30,408 bases of DNA from Clostridium sp. UBA3947 (lineage in GTDB: Bacteria > Bacillota > Clostridia > Clostridiales > Clostridiaceae). The notes below the pieces were generated by a model. It was given only the letters and a program-made list of their open reading frames with translations. It searched no databases and was not told the origin of the DNA. Below are positions 16,361 through 24,386 of the stretch, piece by piece. Position numbers and translations under genes: made by a program. Location: assembly GCA_002385545.1 (NCBI GenBank), contig DGDR01000216.1, positions 1 through 30,408 of the forward strand. Direction: 5' to 3'. Numbering within the stretch: the stretch's first letter is position 1; every line of letters begins with the position of its first letter.

Positions 16361-16497
16361 TTAGCTTGTCCTAATTTTTCATTTATGTATCAACTGTTTT
16401 TTGAAACAAAGCAACATAGCTAAAAAAGAGAGTATCCCATCTATTAAATTGCCGATACCAATATGGAAGGAAATCAGCTAAAAGCTAATTAAATAAC
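16361..16497. other. spacer between convergent DUF4190 gene and hydG
   Basis: No gene seen in the 16305-16551 gap. It holds the DUF4190 terminator at its left end and the family A hairpin at its right end; the middle is AT-rich sequence without a frame, promoter or repeat I can support. Confidence 0.6.
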
Positions 16498-16547
16498 AAA
16501 AGACTGTTTAGCAACCTGCAGATTTGCTAGTTACTCAACAGTCTTTT
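16498..16547. terminator. terminator of hydG, repeat family A copy 3
   Basis: AAAAGACTGTT (16498-16508) pairs with its complement at 16537-16547, and inner AGCAAC pairs imperfectly with GTTACT. On the minus strand the T-run lies just after the hydG stop codon. Confidence 0.8.
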
Positions 16548-16551
16548 AGTA

Positions 16552-17970
16552 TTAAAATCTAAAATCTCTTCGACCTTCCTCTATTTCTAAGAGATATTTT
16601 TTTGCTCTTTCTCTTACCTTTTCGTTAGGGATTTTCTCCATTTCTTCAGCTATTAGAGCTTCGCCCTTTCTTCTGGTTTCAGGGGAGGCGTAATCAACCA
16701 AGTATTCCTTAAGAGTCATCAAGGCATTAGGTTGACAGCAGTTGGCTATTTGTCCTGACTTAACAAGCTTCATGAAGCGGTCGCCGGTTCTGCCTTCACG
16801 ATAGCAGGCGGTACAGAAGCTAGGAATATGTTTCATATCTATTAGCCAGCTTACTATTTCGTCCAGGGTACGATTATCGCTTATTTCAAATTGAGCAGAA
16901 TTGTCTTCTTCCTTTTCAGGCTCTACATAGCCGCCTACGCTAGTTCTAGAACCTCCGCTAATTTGAGATACACCCAGTTCAAGAACACGCTCTCTGGTTT
17001 TCTTGGATTCACGGGTAGATACAATCATACCAGTATAGGGAACTGCAATTCTAATAACCGCTACAATCTTAGCAAAAATGTCGTCAGATATAGCATTGGA
17101 AAAGTCCTCAGTGTTTATATCATCGGCAGGGCGGATTCTAGGAACGCTTATGGTGTGAGGTCCCACACCCATGGTAGCCTCCAAGTGTTCTGCGTGCATC
17201 AATAAGCCCACAAAATCATATTTATATAAATTAAGGCCAAACAAAACACCAAGGCCAACATCGTCGATACCTGCTTCCATAGCTCTATCCATGGCCTCAG
17301 TATGGTAGGCATAGTTGTGCTTTGGTCCTGTAGGATGCAGCTCTTCGTATGCCTTTTTGTTATAGGTCTCCTGGAAGAGTATGTAGGTTCCGATGCCAGC
17401 ATCCTTTAGCTTCTTATAGTTTTCTACTGTAGTAGCGGCTATATTTACATTTACACGTCGGATTGCTCCGTTTTTATGCTTAATACTATATATGGTATCA
17501 ATACTCTCAAGAATATATTCTATAGGGTTATTTACAGGGTCTTCTCCTGCTTCTATAGCTAAGCGCTTGTGGCCCATATCCTGTAGGGCAATAACCTCTC
17601 GCCTAATCTCTTCCTGAGATAGCTTTTTTCTAGCAATATGCTTATTCTTGTAATGGTATGGACAATAAACACAGCCGTTAACACAGTAGTTTGATAAATA
17701 TAGAGGAGCAAACATAACAATACGATTGCCGTAGAATTTTTCCTTAATCTCCTTTGCCAGTCTAAACATTTTTTCATTTTCGTCCTCAAGGTCACATTCC
17801 AATAGCACCGCTGCTTCTCTATGGTTCAAGCCCTTACATTCCTTGGCTTTTTTTATTATACTGTCAATCAATTGACGGTTTCTTTTGTTTTGCTCTGCGT
17901 ATGCAAGAGTATCTAGTATTTCCTGATCATCTATAAATTCTGTTGCGATTTTAGATTTAACATTATACAT
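16552..17970 (-). CDS. hydG: [FeFe] hydrogenase H-cluster radical SAM maturase HydG
   Basis: 472 aa, standard length. The radical-SAM cluster motif is NYCVNGCVYCPYH (Cys96, Cys100, Cys103, CxxxCxxC). The C-terminal domain carries the second-cluster signature FCTACYREGRTGDRF...GQIANCC, i.e. CxxC followed 22 residues later by Cys, which separates HydG from the related tyrosine lyase ThiH. Other family phrases are VVAVIRIAVPYTGMIVSTRES and QISGGSRTSVGGY. HydG cleaves tyrosine to p-cresol and dehydroglycine, giving the CO and CN ligands of the H-cluster. HydE, HydF and a hydrogenase are not in this window, so the maturation genes are scattered. The ATG follows AAAGGAGGAG. It implies an anaerobic, hydrogen-producing or -using host. 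Confidence 0.97.
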   Translation of the reverse strand: MYNVKSKIATEFIDDQEILDTLAYAEQNKRNRQLIDSIIKKAKECKGLNHREAAVLLECDLEDENEKMFRLAKEIKEKFYGNRIVMFAPLYLSNYCVNGCVYCPYHYKNKHIARKKLSQEEIRREVIALQDMGHKRLAIEAGEDPVNNPIEYILESIDTIYSIKHKNGAIRRVNVNIAATTVENYKKLKDAGIGTYILFQETYNKKAYEELHPTGPKHNYAYHTEAMDRAMEAGIDDVGLGVLFGLNLYKYDFVGLLMHAEHLEATMGVGPHTISVPRIRPADDINTEDFSNAISDDIFAKIVAVIRIAVPYTGMIVSTRESKKTRERVLELGVSQISGGSRTSVGGYVEPEKEEDNSAQFEISDNRTLDEIVSWLIDMKHIPSFCTACYREGRTGDRFMKLVKSGQIANCCQPNALMTLKEYLVDYASPETRRKGEALIAEEMEKIPNEKVRERAKKYLLEIEEGRRDFRF

Positions 17971-18006
17971 AAGTATACTCCTCCTTTGAGTAACGGCATA
18001 TAATAC

Positions 18007-18055
18007 GAATAGCTATTCCTTAATTCATTATAGTCCTCTTTTTATTATCATTCAA
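18007..18055 (-). promoter_or_regulatory. hydG promoter with a palindrome in the leader
   Basis: On the minus strand TTGAAT (18055-18050), a 17-bp spacer and TATAAT (18032-18027). A perfect 12-bp palindrome, GAATAGCTATTC (18018-18007), lies about 9 to 20 bases after TATAAT, where a repressor could bind. The promoter is well supported; the operator is only a possibility. Confidence 0.7.
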
Positions 18056-18108
18056 GCAAAGTAAAAAATTCTAATTTTTAAGCCTCAGCTAGCTATAAAC
18101 ATAAAATT

Positions 18109-18160
18109 AAAGAGGCTGCTGCATAACCATCAGCTTTGTTGGTTATGCAACAACCCCTTT
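18109..18160. terminator. terminator of htpG, repeat family A copy 4
   Basis: AAAG-GG-TG-TGCATAACCA pairs with TGGTTATGCAACAACCCCTTT across a short loop, with three imperfect positions. It lies between the htpG 3' end and the hydG promoter. Confidence 0.78.
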
Positions 18161-18206
18161 GTAATGTCTAAAGTTAGAACAATCTTTTAGGCTACAACTG
18201 TTGCAA

Positions 18207-20084
18207 CTACTTCATAATTTGGCAGATCTTATTTGAAAAGTCTACTGGATCGTTGATTGGTAAACCTTCAATTAACAAGGCCTGATTGTATAAGAGATCA
18301 GTGTAAAGGTTAAGCTTATCCTTATCATTTTCATAAGCATCCTTTAGAGCCTTAAATACATCATGGTTATCGTTAATTTCAAGAACTTTTTCTGCCTTTA
18401 TATCTGGATTACCAGGCATAGACCTTAGTACCTTTTCCATTTCTATAGTAAATTCACCTTCGTTGGATAAACATACAGGATGAGTCTTTAATCTCTTTGA
18501 AGCTCTAACAGCTTTTACCTTGTCTCCAAGGATATTTTTCATGTAATCAAAGAGCTCCTTGTTTTCCTCGTTCTTCTTGTCATCTGCTTTAGTATCCTCA
18601 TTTTCTATGCCAAGGTCGCCGCTAGATACGGACTTGAATTCCTTATCCTTGTAGCTCATCAACATTCTTATAGCAAATTCATCTACGTCCTCAGTAAAGT
18701 ATAAGATTTCATAGCCCTTATCTGCTACTAATTCAGTTTGAGGCATTTTTTCGATTCTTTCAATGGAATCGCCAGAAGCATAGTAGATGTATTTCTGATC
18801 CTCAGGCATTCTGGAAACATACTCGTCTAAGGTAACCAATTTCTTTTCCTTTGAAGAGTAGAACATTAATAAATCCTGAAGAACATCTTTGTCGGCACCG
18901 AAATTATCGTAAACGCCGAATTTAAGCTGTCTACCAAAAGACTCATAGAACTTTACATAGTTGTCTCTGTTGTTCTTGAGCATGCTTTCCAATTCGCTCT
19001 TTATTTTAGACTTTATGTTCTTAGCTATAAGCTTTAGCTGCCTGTCGTGCTGCAAGATTTCTCTAGATATGTTAAGGGATAAATCATATGAGTCTACTAT
19101 ACCCTTTACAAAGCTAAAGTAATCAGGTAGCAGTTCTGGACACTTGTTCATAATAAGTACACCGCTGGAGTAAAGCTCTAGACCTTTTTCATAGTCCTTT
19201 GTATAAAAATCAAAAGGAGTTTTTTCTGGTATAAACAAAATTGCATTATAGCTTACCATACCGTCAACGCTGATGTGAATGTAGCTTAAGGGCTTATCAA
19301 AGCCATAGTGCTTTTCAGAGTAGAAGTTTTCATAGTCCTCCTTGGTAAGCTCATTCTTGTTCTTTCTCCAAATTGGCACCATACTATTGATGGTTTTTTC
19401 TACAGTGTATTGCTCGTATTCCTTATCGCTACCTTCCTTAAGCCTGCTTTCTGTTACATCCATTTTAATTGGATATCTGATGAAATCAGAATACTTCTTA
19501 ATAATTGATTTTAATCTATATTCCTGAAGATATTCATCGAAGTTTTCCTCTTCTGTATTATCCTTAATTGTAAGAATAATATCTGTACCGACTGTGTCCT
19601 TTTCGCAAGGTTCTATAGTATATCCATCTATACCGTCCGATTCCCATTTATAAGCTTCGTTGCTTCCAAAGGCCTTGCTTATTACAGTAACCTTTTTAGC
19701 TACCATAAAGGCAGAATAGAAGCCTACACCAAATTGTCCAATTATATCATGGCCGTCCTTTATCTCATTTTCTTTCTTGAAAGCAAAAGATCCGCTTTTA
19801 GCTATAATTCCAAGGTTTTCATCCAATTCATCCTTTGTCATACCGATACCGGTATCAGAAATTTTCAGAGTTCTATTCTCCTTGTCAGCGGCTACCTTAA
19901 TGTAATAATCATCCTTGTTAAAGGTTATGGAGTCATCTGTTAATGCCTTGTAGTAAAGCTTATCGATAGCATCGCTGGCGTTGGAAATAAGCTCTCTTAA
20001 GAAAATTTCCTTATGGGTATAGATTGAGTTAATCATTAAGTCCAGCAATCTTTTAGATTCTGCTTTAAATTGCTTTTTTGCCAT
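18207..20084 (-). CDS. htpG: Hsp90-family chaperone HtpG
   Basis: 625 aa from the ATG at 20084 (product MAKKQFKAES), which follows AAAGGAG; the ATG at 20102 would overlap that site. Length matches the family. The GHKL ATPase domain has EIFLRELISNASDAIDK (Glu31, Asn35), ISDTGIGMTKDEL (Asp77) and IIGQFGVGFYSAFMVA. The middle domain has LNISREILQHDRQLK, with the conserved catalytic Arg, and the C-terminal domain has NPDIKAEKVLEIN and LLYNQALLIEGLPINDP. It is an ATP-driven cytosolic chaperone dimer. A perfect CIRCE element between a sigma-A-type promoter and the gene predicts HrcA repression and heat induction. Confidence 0.98.
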   Translation of the reverse strand: MAKKQFKAESKRLLDLMINSIYTHKEIFLRELISNASDAIDKLYYKALTDDSITFNKDDYYIKVAADKENRTLKISDTGIGMTKDELDENLGIIAKSGSFAFKKENEIKDGHDIIGQFGVGFYSAFMVAKKVTVISKAFGSNEAYKWESDGIDGYTIEPCEKDTVGTDIILTIKDNTEEENFDEYLQEYRLKSIIKKYSDFIRYPIKMDVTESRLKEGSDKEYEQYTVEKTINSMVPIWRKNKNELTKEDYENFYSEKHYGFDKPLSYIHISVDGMVSYNAILFIPEKTPFDFYTKDYEKGLELYSSGVLIMNKCPELLPDYFSFVKGIVDSYDLSLNISREILQHDRQLKLIAKNIKSKIKSELESMLKNNRDNYVKFYESFGRQLKFGVYDNFGADKDVLQDLLMFYSSKEKKLVTLDEYVSRMPEDQKYIYYASGDSIERIEKMPQTELVADKGYEILYFTEDVDEFAIRMLMSYKDKEFKSVSSGDLGIENEDTKADDKKNEENKELFDYMKNILGDKVKAVRASKRLKTHPVCLSNEGEFTIEMEKVLRSMPGNPDIKAEKVLEINDNHDVFKALKDAYENDKDKLNLYTDLLYNQALLIEGLPINDPVDFSNKICQIMK

Positions 20085-20195
20085 ATATACTACTCCTTTC
20101 ATTTTAAATTTAATGTGGAAAGTATAATGAAATAAATGGCGGTAAATATTTAAAAAATTTATAATAAGCTTCCATAATGTCTGTAGGGTTGTTTA

Positions 20196-20222
20196 TTAGC
20201 ACTCTTGAACAATGAGTGCTAA
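20196..20222 (-). promoter_or_regulatory. CIRCE element (HrcA operator)
   Basis: TTAGCACTC, 9 bases, GAGTGCTAA: a perfect match to the CIRCE inverted repeat bound by the HrcA repressor. It lies just downstream of the htpG promoter and about 112 bp ahead of the htpG start codon. The element is symmetric and could also touch the divergent arsC-like gene 220 bp away, although its position points to htpG. Confidence 0.97.
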
Positions 20223-20231
20223 TCCAAATAT

Positions 20232-20260
20232 AAAATAACGCTCTTTTCATTATTTGTCAA
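20232..20260 (-). promoter_or_regulatory. htpG promoter
   Basis: On the minus strand TTGACA (20260-20255), a 17-bp spacer and TATTTT (20237-20232), immediately before the CIRCE element. Confidence 0.82.
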
Positions 20261-20355
20261 TGGCTTTTGTAAAATTACGCAAAAAACTCCCTAGGCCTGT
20301 TTAGTCTGTCAAAAAAATATAACAAATAATTTACTTTTGACTTTTCAATTTTCCT

Positions 20356-20366
20356 GTATAATATTA
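20356..20366 (+). promoter_or_regulatory. -10 region of the ArsC/Spx-like gene
   Basis: TATAAT follows CCTG at about 20357-20362. A TTGACT lies 14 bp upstream, too close for a standard spacer, and TTTTGA fits about 16 bp, so the -35 assignment is open. Confidence 0.45.
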
Positions 20367-20443
20367 GATTATAGAACTAAACAACAAAAATAGATTTCGA
20401 GCATGATACTTAAAGGATTTACATATATCGAGGGAGTGGAGCT

Positions 20444-20782
20444 GTGAATATTCAGATATTTGGCACCAAAAAATGTTTTGATACTAAAAAAGCTGAAAGA
20501 TACTTTAAAGAAAGAAACATAAAATATCAGTTTATAGACTTAGCAGTGAAGGGCCTTAGCAAGGGGGAACTCCAAAGTGTGGCAGCAGCTGTTGGGCTTA
20601 ATAATTTAATTAATACTAAGTGCAAGGAATATAAGACATTAAATGTTGAAAACATAAGAAACAGCAGTGTTAAGGAAGAACTGCTCTTAAAAAATCCAAA
20701 GCTCTATAGGACTCCTATAGTCAGAAACGGTAAACAGGCTACTGTAGGCTATGAGCCAGATATATGGAAGGAATGGGAATGA
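20444..20782 (+). CDS. ArsC/Spx/YffB-family thioredoxin-fold protein
   Basis: 112 aa, GTG start after GAGGGAGTGG. The fold begins NIQIFGTKKCFDTKKAERYFKERNIKYQFIDL, the standard ArsC-family beta-alpha-beta start with one cysteine (Cys11), and continues with GLSKGELQSVA. The active-site-loop residues end with LYRTPIVRNGKQATVGYEPDIWKEWE, where TPIVRNG is the conserved cis-Pro strand. It lacks the CxxC of Spx and does not show the triad arginines of true arsenate reductases that I would expect, so it is safest to call it an ArsC-family oxidoreductase or regulator of unknown substrate. It has no neighbours suggesting arsenic resistance. Confidence 0.88.
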   Translation: MNIQIFGTKKCFDTKKAERYFKERNIKYQFIDLAVKGLSKGELQSVAAAVGLNNLINTKCKEYKTLNVENIRNSSVKEELLLKNPKLYRTPIVRNGKQATVGYEPDIWKEWE

Positions 20783-20816
20783 CATAAAATTTATTATCAA
20801 ATAAGCACAGTAATGC

Positions 20817-20917
20817 GAATCTAAAATAGTATATAATAAAGGGAACTTTTTCTTGAAGTATCTTAACCTTATGAGGTGAATTAGAAAACTATAGCGATTC
20901 TATACTATTTTAGAATC
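20817..20917. repeat. long-range inverted repeat upstream of the 20942 gene
   Basis: A 17-bp arm at 20817-20833 (GAATCTAAAATAGTATA) is inverted at 20901-20917 with 16 of 17 matching. The first arm overlaps a TATAAT (20832-20837). The second arm also forms its own hairpin (GATTCTA with TAGAATC) just ahead of the ribosome site. It could be a pair of operator sites or a leader RNA structure. Confidence 0.6.
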
Positions 20918-20941
20918 CTCTAAACGGAGGTGTGTATACTT

Positions 20942-21616
20942 ATGTTGAGTTATGCACTGTTATTAGCATTACTTTACGCTGGTGATAATAAAAACTTAAA
21001 AACCTTGCTGGCCATTGCTACAGCCCTTGCAATGCTAAAGAATAGTTCAAGCAAAAAAGTTAGAAGGCCAAGAAGTAAAAGGGCAAGAAGAATATTGGCT
21101 GAAAGAGCCCTTGCTAAAAGGGAAAAAAGAGAAGAGGTTCTTGATAAGGTCCAGGTTTTACTTCCTGTTATCATAAAAGCAATAGAGCTGTTTACTGCAA
21201 ATAAAAATACCAATAGTAATAGTTCTAAATATGAAAAGAAAGAGGATAAAAGGAAAGAAAAAAATCAAAAACCAAAGGAAACCCAAACTGATTATGAAAA
21301 CAGTAGCTTGACATATAATCAAATAGGGGATATTACTATTATTGACGAATCTGAGAATAAAATTGACAAAGTAGAGGAGCAAGTTCAAGGAAAAGAGATA
21401 GTAGATAATGCAGAGGGACTGTGGATTAGGAAGGGAAAAAAGAATATTGCAGAAGTAATAAAAGAGGCTTTTCATGGAGCTAAGGTAAATTTGACATTAA
21501 AAAACGGAGAAAGTCTAAATGGCGAAGTAATTGGCGAATATAATGGCTTTTTGATTTTGGAAAATTGTGGTATATTAAAATGTGTAGACGGAAATAATAT
21601 AGAAAGTTTTTATTAA
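20942..21616 (+). CDS. unknown membrane-associated protein, possible Sm-like C-terminal barrel
   Basis: 224 aa from the ATG at 20942 after GGAGGTG (20926-20932); the GTG at 20930 lies inside the ribosome site. Residues 1-15 and 22-35 are hydrophobic (LSYALLLALLYAG, TLLAIATALAML), followed by a very basic stretch (KKVRRPRSKRARRILAERALAKREKREE), a short hydrophobic helix (VQVLLPVIIKAIELF), and a long Lys/Glu/Asn-rich linker. The last 60 residues (NIAEVIKEAFHGAKVNLTLKNGESLNGEVIGEYNGFLILENCGILKCVDGNNIESFY) have the strand spacing of a small Sm/LSm-type beta barrel. No family name can be given. Its neighbours are an L,D-transpeptidase and a GH18 protein, hinting at an envelope role. Confidence 0.72.
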   Translation: MLSYALLLALLYAGDNKNLKTLLAIATALAMLKNSSSKKVRRPRSKRARRILAERALAKREKREEVLDKVQVLLPVIIKAIELFTANKNTNSNSSKYEKKEDKRKEKNQKPKETQTDYENSSLTYNQIGDITIIDESENKIDKVEEQVQGKEIVDNAEGLWIRKGKKNIAEVIKEAFHGAKVNLTLKNGESLNGEVIGEYNGFLILENCGILKCVDGNNIESFY

Positions 21617-21648
21617 AGGAATTATGGTGTGTTTTACTTAAGATAAAG

Positions 21649-21669
21649 CTCCTAACTTGCTGTTAGGAG
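21649..21669 (+). other. 8-bp RNA hairpin in the leader of the L,D-transpeptidase gene
   Basis: CTCCTAAC-TTGCT-GTTAGGAG, a perfect stem with no T-run after it, so it is not a normal terminator. It lies 15 bases before the G-rich ribosome site at 21684-21690 and may stabilise or protect the mRNA. Confidence 0.5.
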
Positions 21670-21697
21670 ACAAATACAAAATTGGGGGGATAAGAAA

Positions 21698-22753
21698 GTG
21701 ATGAAAAGAAAGAAGGTAAAGAAGGTAAAGGTTACTATAGCTTTGGCTATTAGCATAGCTTTTGGTGCTTTGCTATGGGGTAAAAGTGTACAAGCTTCTC
21801 GATTAAAAACCTCAATGAATGATGCTTTTACCGCTGGGGATTATAATAAGGCTTTAGATATATATAATAACGCTGTTAAGGATCTATTTATAAGCAAGGT
21901 CTTTAAATTAAAAGGTAATACCCATTCTATGATAAGTGGCGAAGTGAACAAGATTAAAGAGGATTATTTAAGCTCTGAGATAAGCTATGAAGAAGCCAAG
22001 AAGAGGTTAAATTTTTTGTTGGAATTTAATATTTTAGAGGCAAAATATATTAATTCTGTCCTTAAGGAGCTAGAAGTAATTAAGAAAGATAGACAAGCTT
22101 TAGCTAAGGCTGAAAGCTTATTCAACAGCAAAGAATATGACAAGGCCCTGGAAAGCTTAAGGGAAATTAGTAAAGAGGACGAAAGCACCTATGCAAAGGT
22201 GGAACCATTAAAGGAAAGAATCCTGGAGGCCTATAGGCAGGATTTATATGTAATGGTAGATGAGGCAATTTGTGCAAAGGATTTATCTAAGGCAGAAGAT
22301 ATATTAAAGAAGCATAAGGATATACTTTCACAGGTTACTTCAAAGGACGAAGAAATAGTTAAGGATTACGAAAGTGATACTAGATTTTTAATACTGGTAG
22401 ATATTGAAGCTCAAAGAACCAAGGTGTTCCTAGGAGAAAAGGGGAATTGGCAGCTAGTAAAAGACTACATATGCTCCAGTGGTGTTCCAGGAAAGGATAC
22501 ACCTAAGGGAACCTACACTATAGCTAGTAGAGGAGAATGGTTCTTTAGCCAAAAGTACCAGCAGGGAGCTAAGTATTGGGTGCAATTCCAGGGAGACTAT
22601 TTGTTCCATTCCCTACCTATGGACCAGGAGAAAAATATAGTTGATTACACTCTTGGTATACCAGCTTCTCATGGCTGTGTAAGATTAAAGGTAGAGGAAG
22701 CAAAGTGGTTATATGATAACATTCCTTCAGGTACTAAGCTGATAATACAATAG
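21698..22753 (+). CDS. L,D-transpeptidase (YkuD) with helical-repeat N-terminal region
   Basis: 351 aa. The GTG at 21698 and ATG at 21701 are both reachable from the GGGGGG ribosome site. A signal anchor is at about 11-30 (KVTIALAISIAFGALLWG). Residues 35-225 are helical, with TPR-like units that repeat the pattern FTAGDYNKALDIYNNAV, FNSKEYDKALESLREIS and KDLSKAEDILKKH. Residues 228-351 are the YkuD domain: FLILVDIEAQRTKVFLGEKGNWQLVKDYICSSG, TPKGTYTI, LFHSLPM (His304) and ASHGCVRL (His325, Cys327). It makes 3-3 or related cross-links in peptidoglycan outside the membrane, or attaches proteins to it. All catalytic residues are present. The repeats may bind partner proteins or pace access to the wall. 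Confidence 0.93.
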   Translation: MMKRKKVKKVKVTIALAISIAFGALLWGKSVQASRLKTSMNDAFTAGDYNKALDIYNNAVKDLFISKVFKLKGNTHSMISGEVNKIKEDYLSSEISYEEAKKRLNFLLEFNILEAKYINSVLKELEVIKKDRQALAKAESLFNSKEYDKALESLREISKEDESTYAKVEPLKERILEAYRQDLYVMVDEAICAKDLSKAEDILKKHKDILSQVTSKDEEIVKDYESDTRFLILVDIEAQRTKVFLGEKGNWQLVKDYICSSGVPGKDTPKGTYTIASRGEWFFSQKYQQGAKYWVQFQGDYLFHSLPMDQEKNIVDYTLGIPASHGCVRLKVEEAKWLYDNIPSGTKLIIQ

Positions 22754-22786
22754 AAAAATAAAATGAATTTTGTACAAATTGTAAAT

Positions 22787-22869
22787 AAGAGAATGCATTA
22801 CAAAAAATACCTTGATGTGTTACAAGCTAACACTGTATAATAATGGTAAATAATGGAATGCGTTCTCTT
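22787..22869 (+). terminator. inverted repeat with T-run, possible terminator or leader structure
   Basis: AAGAGAATGCATT (22787-22799) pairs with AATGCGTTCTCTT (22857-22869), 12 of 13 with one G-U, across a 57-base loop and followed by TTTC. The loop contains a good promoter (22812-22841), so arms and promoter are nested. The long loop makes a plain terminator doubtful. Confidence 0.4.
22812..22841 (+). promoter_or_regulatory. promoter of the GH18 gene with a palindrome in the spacer
   Basis: TTGATG (22812-22817), an 18-bp spacer and TATAAT (22836-22841). The spacer contains a perfect inverted repeat, GTGTTA-CAAGC-TAACAC (22817-22833), between the two promoter boxes, a classic location for a repressor or MerR-type activator site. 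Confidence 0.6.
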
Positions 22870-22955
22870 TTTCTTCTAACATCTAATTTCTAAAAGTTGC
22901 AGAGAAGCTTTCCTATTGGACTTAGTTATGAGGCATAGAATTAGGGGGCTGGTAA

Positions 22956-24362
22956 ATGAAAAAGGTGAAAAGGTTTTGTATATTTTTTCTTCTATTGGGG
23001 CTAATTCTATTTGGAGCTTGTTTAATCTTCAAAAGTAAAGGTAAGCAGAAGAGGGATGTGGTCTACAACAATTATGGAGTCCACAAGGAAGTTTCATATA
23101 AGGACTCTAGTGAGGAAAAGCCTGAAGGGGATAAGGAGGAAGCAGATAGCTACAAAACAATAGATGAGGAAAGCTACAAGGAAGCTATTGATTCAGAGGA
23201 AAAAAATGAGGGACAAAAAGGAGGAAGTAGCTCTAGAGGTGGTTACATACCGAGTGAAAGGGATTATACTTTACCTATGCATCAAAGTGTTATCATAACG
23301 CCTACTAAAACTACCATCAAGCCTAGGTTTACTAAAAGGGTGGTTGCTTATATTGGTGGATGGAGAGACTTATCTAAAACTGAAATCGATTATTCAAGGT
23401 TTAATTACATAAATTATGCCTTTTTAGGCATTAAGCCAGACCTTTCACTATGGTCCTTTCAAGCCTATGATGACAAAAACTTAAAATATCTAGCAAGCGT
23501 TAAGAAGAACCAGCCCCACTTAAAGGTAATGTTAGCTATTGGCGGCTGGGGAGAAATAGAGGGAAAGCACGAAAGCTTTACTAATGAGTTTAGAAGAATA
23601 ACTAGAGAAGAAGAGGCGGCTAAGCTTTATATTAATAATCTAATGGACTTTATTAGGAAGTATGATTTAGACGGTGTTACCTACGATTGGGAGTTTCCTG
23701 AGGTGCAGGACAAGCCTTATTATCACAACCTCTTAAAAGTTACCAGGGAGGCATTTGATGCAGAGGAAAAACAGACAGGTAAAAGGCTAGAGATATCTAT
23801 AGATATCAGTGGCTTTCAGCATAAAAATATTGACGTTAAGCAATGTGAACCCTATTTAGATTGGATGAACATAATGGCCTATAATATGCAGGGAGGGCCA
23901 GAAAGAAAGCATGCAGCCAATTTATACGATTATTCCTCTGAATTTTTTGGGTCCACTGCAGGTATGTATGCGGAAATGGGAGGTTATAGTGCAGATAAGT
24001 TTGTTCAATTTTACTCAAAGATAGGTATGCCCATGCAGAAAATAACCTTAGGAGTTGCCTTCCACGGAAGAGGCAATGTACCTCCAGGGCCCGATGGAGT
24101 TGATAATTCAGCACCAACCTATCATAAGCTAGTAAATAATTATATTGATAAAAATGGATATAAGCGATATTGGGATGACCAAGCTAAAGCAGCTATAGTG
24201 TCCAATGGACAGTTCTATATTTCTTATGAAGATCTAGAATCCTTAAAGTATAAAACGGAGTACATAAAAAAGAATAATATGGCGGGAATTGTTTACTGGG
24301 AATATTTCATGGATGGTACCAAGGAGCTGATTAATGGTACCTACACATATCTAGCACCATAA
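22956..24362 (+). CDS. GH18-family glycosidase, membrane- or lipid-anchored
   Basis: 468 aa. It starts MKKVKRFCIFFLLLGLILFGACLIF, a signal anchor; GAC (Cys22) could be a weak lipobox. Residues 30-120 are an acidic, Lys/Glu-rich linker. Residues 125-465 form a GH18 TIM barrel: RVVAYIGGWRDL, FNYINYAFLGIKPD, LKVMLAIGGWGE (strand 3), DLDGVTYDWEFPE (strand 4), IMAYNMQGG (strand 6), and MAGIVYWEYFMDG (strand 8). Catalytic Glu246 and assisting Asp244 are present, but the usual Asp four residues before the Glu is Thr242. It probably cuts chitin-like glycans or N-acetylglucosaminyl bonds in peptidoglycan or spore cortex. The ATG follows AGGGGGC. Confidence 0.9.
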   Translation: MKKVKRFCIFFLLLGLILFGACLIFKSKGKQKRDVVYNNYGVHKEVSYKDSSEEKPEGDKEEADSYKTIDEESYKEAIDSEEKNEGQKGGSSSRGGYIPSERDYTLPMHQSVIITPTKTTIKPRFTKRVVAYIGGWRDLSKTEIDYSRFNYINYAFLGIKPDLSLWSFQAYDDKNLKYLASVKKNQPHLKVMLAIGGWGEIEGKHESFTNEFRRITREEEAAKLYINNLMDFIRKYDLDGVTYDWEFPEVQDKPYYHNLLKVTREAFDAEEKQTGKRLEISIDISGFQHKNIDVKQCEPYLDWMNIMAYNMQGGPERKHAANLYDYSSEFFGSTAGMYAEMGGYSADKFVQFYSKIGMPMQKITLGVAFHGRGNVPPGPDGVDNSAPTYHKLVNNYIDKNGYKRYWDDQAKAAIVSNGQFYISYEDLESLKYKTEYIKKNNMAGIVYWEYFMDGTKELINGTYTYLAP

Positions 24363-24386
24363 GTGCACCAACTCTTTCTATATAAA

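Noticed and set aside
16891..17795. Several open frames antisense to hydG and similar ones antisense to htpG and nnr
   Set aside because: They lie fully inside strongly conserved genes, have no ribosome sites and have implausible compositions.
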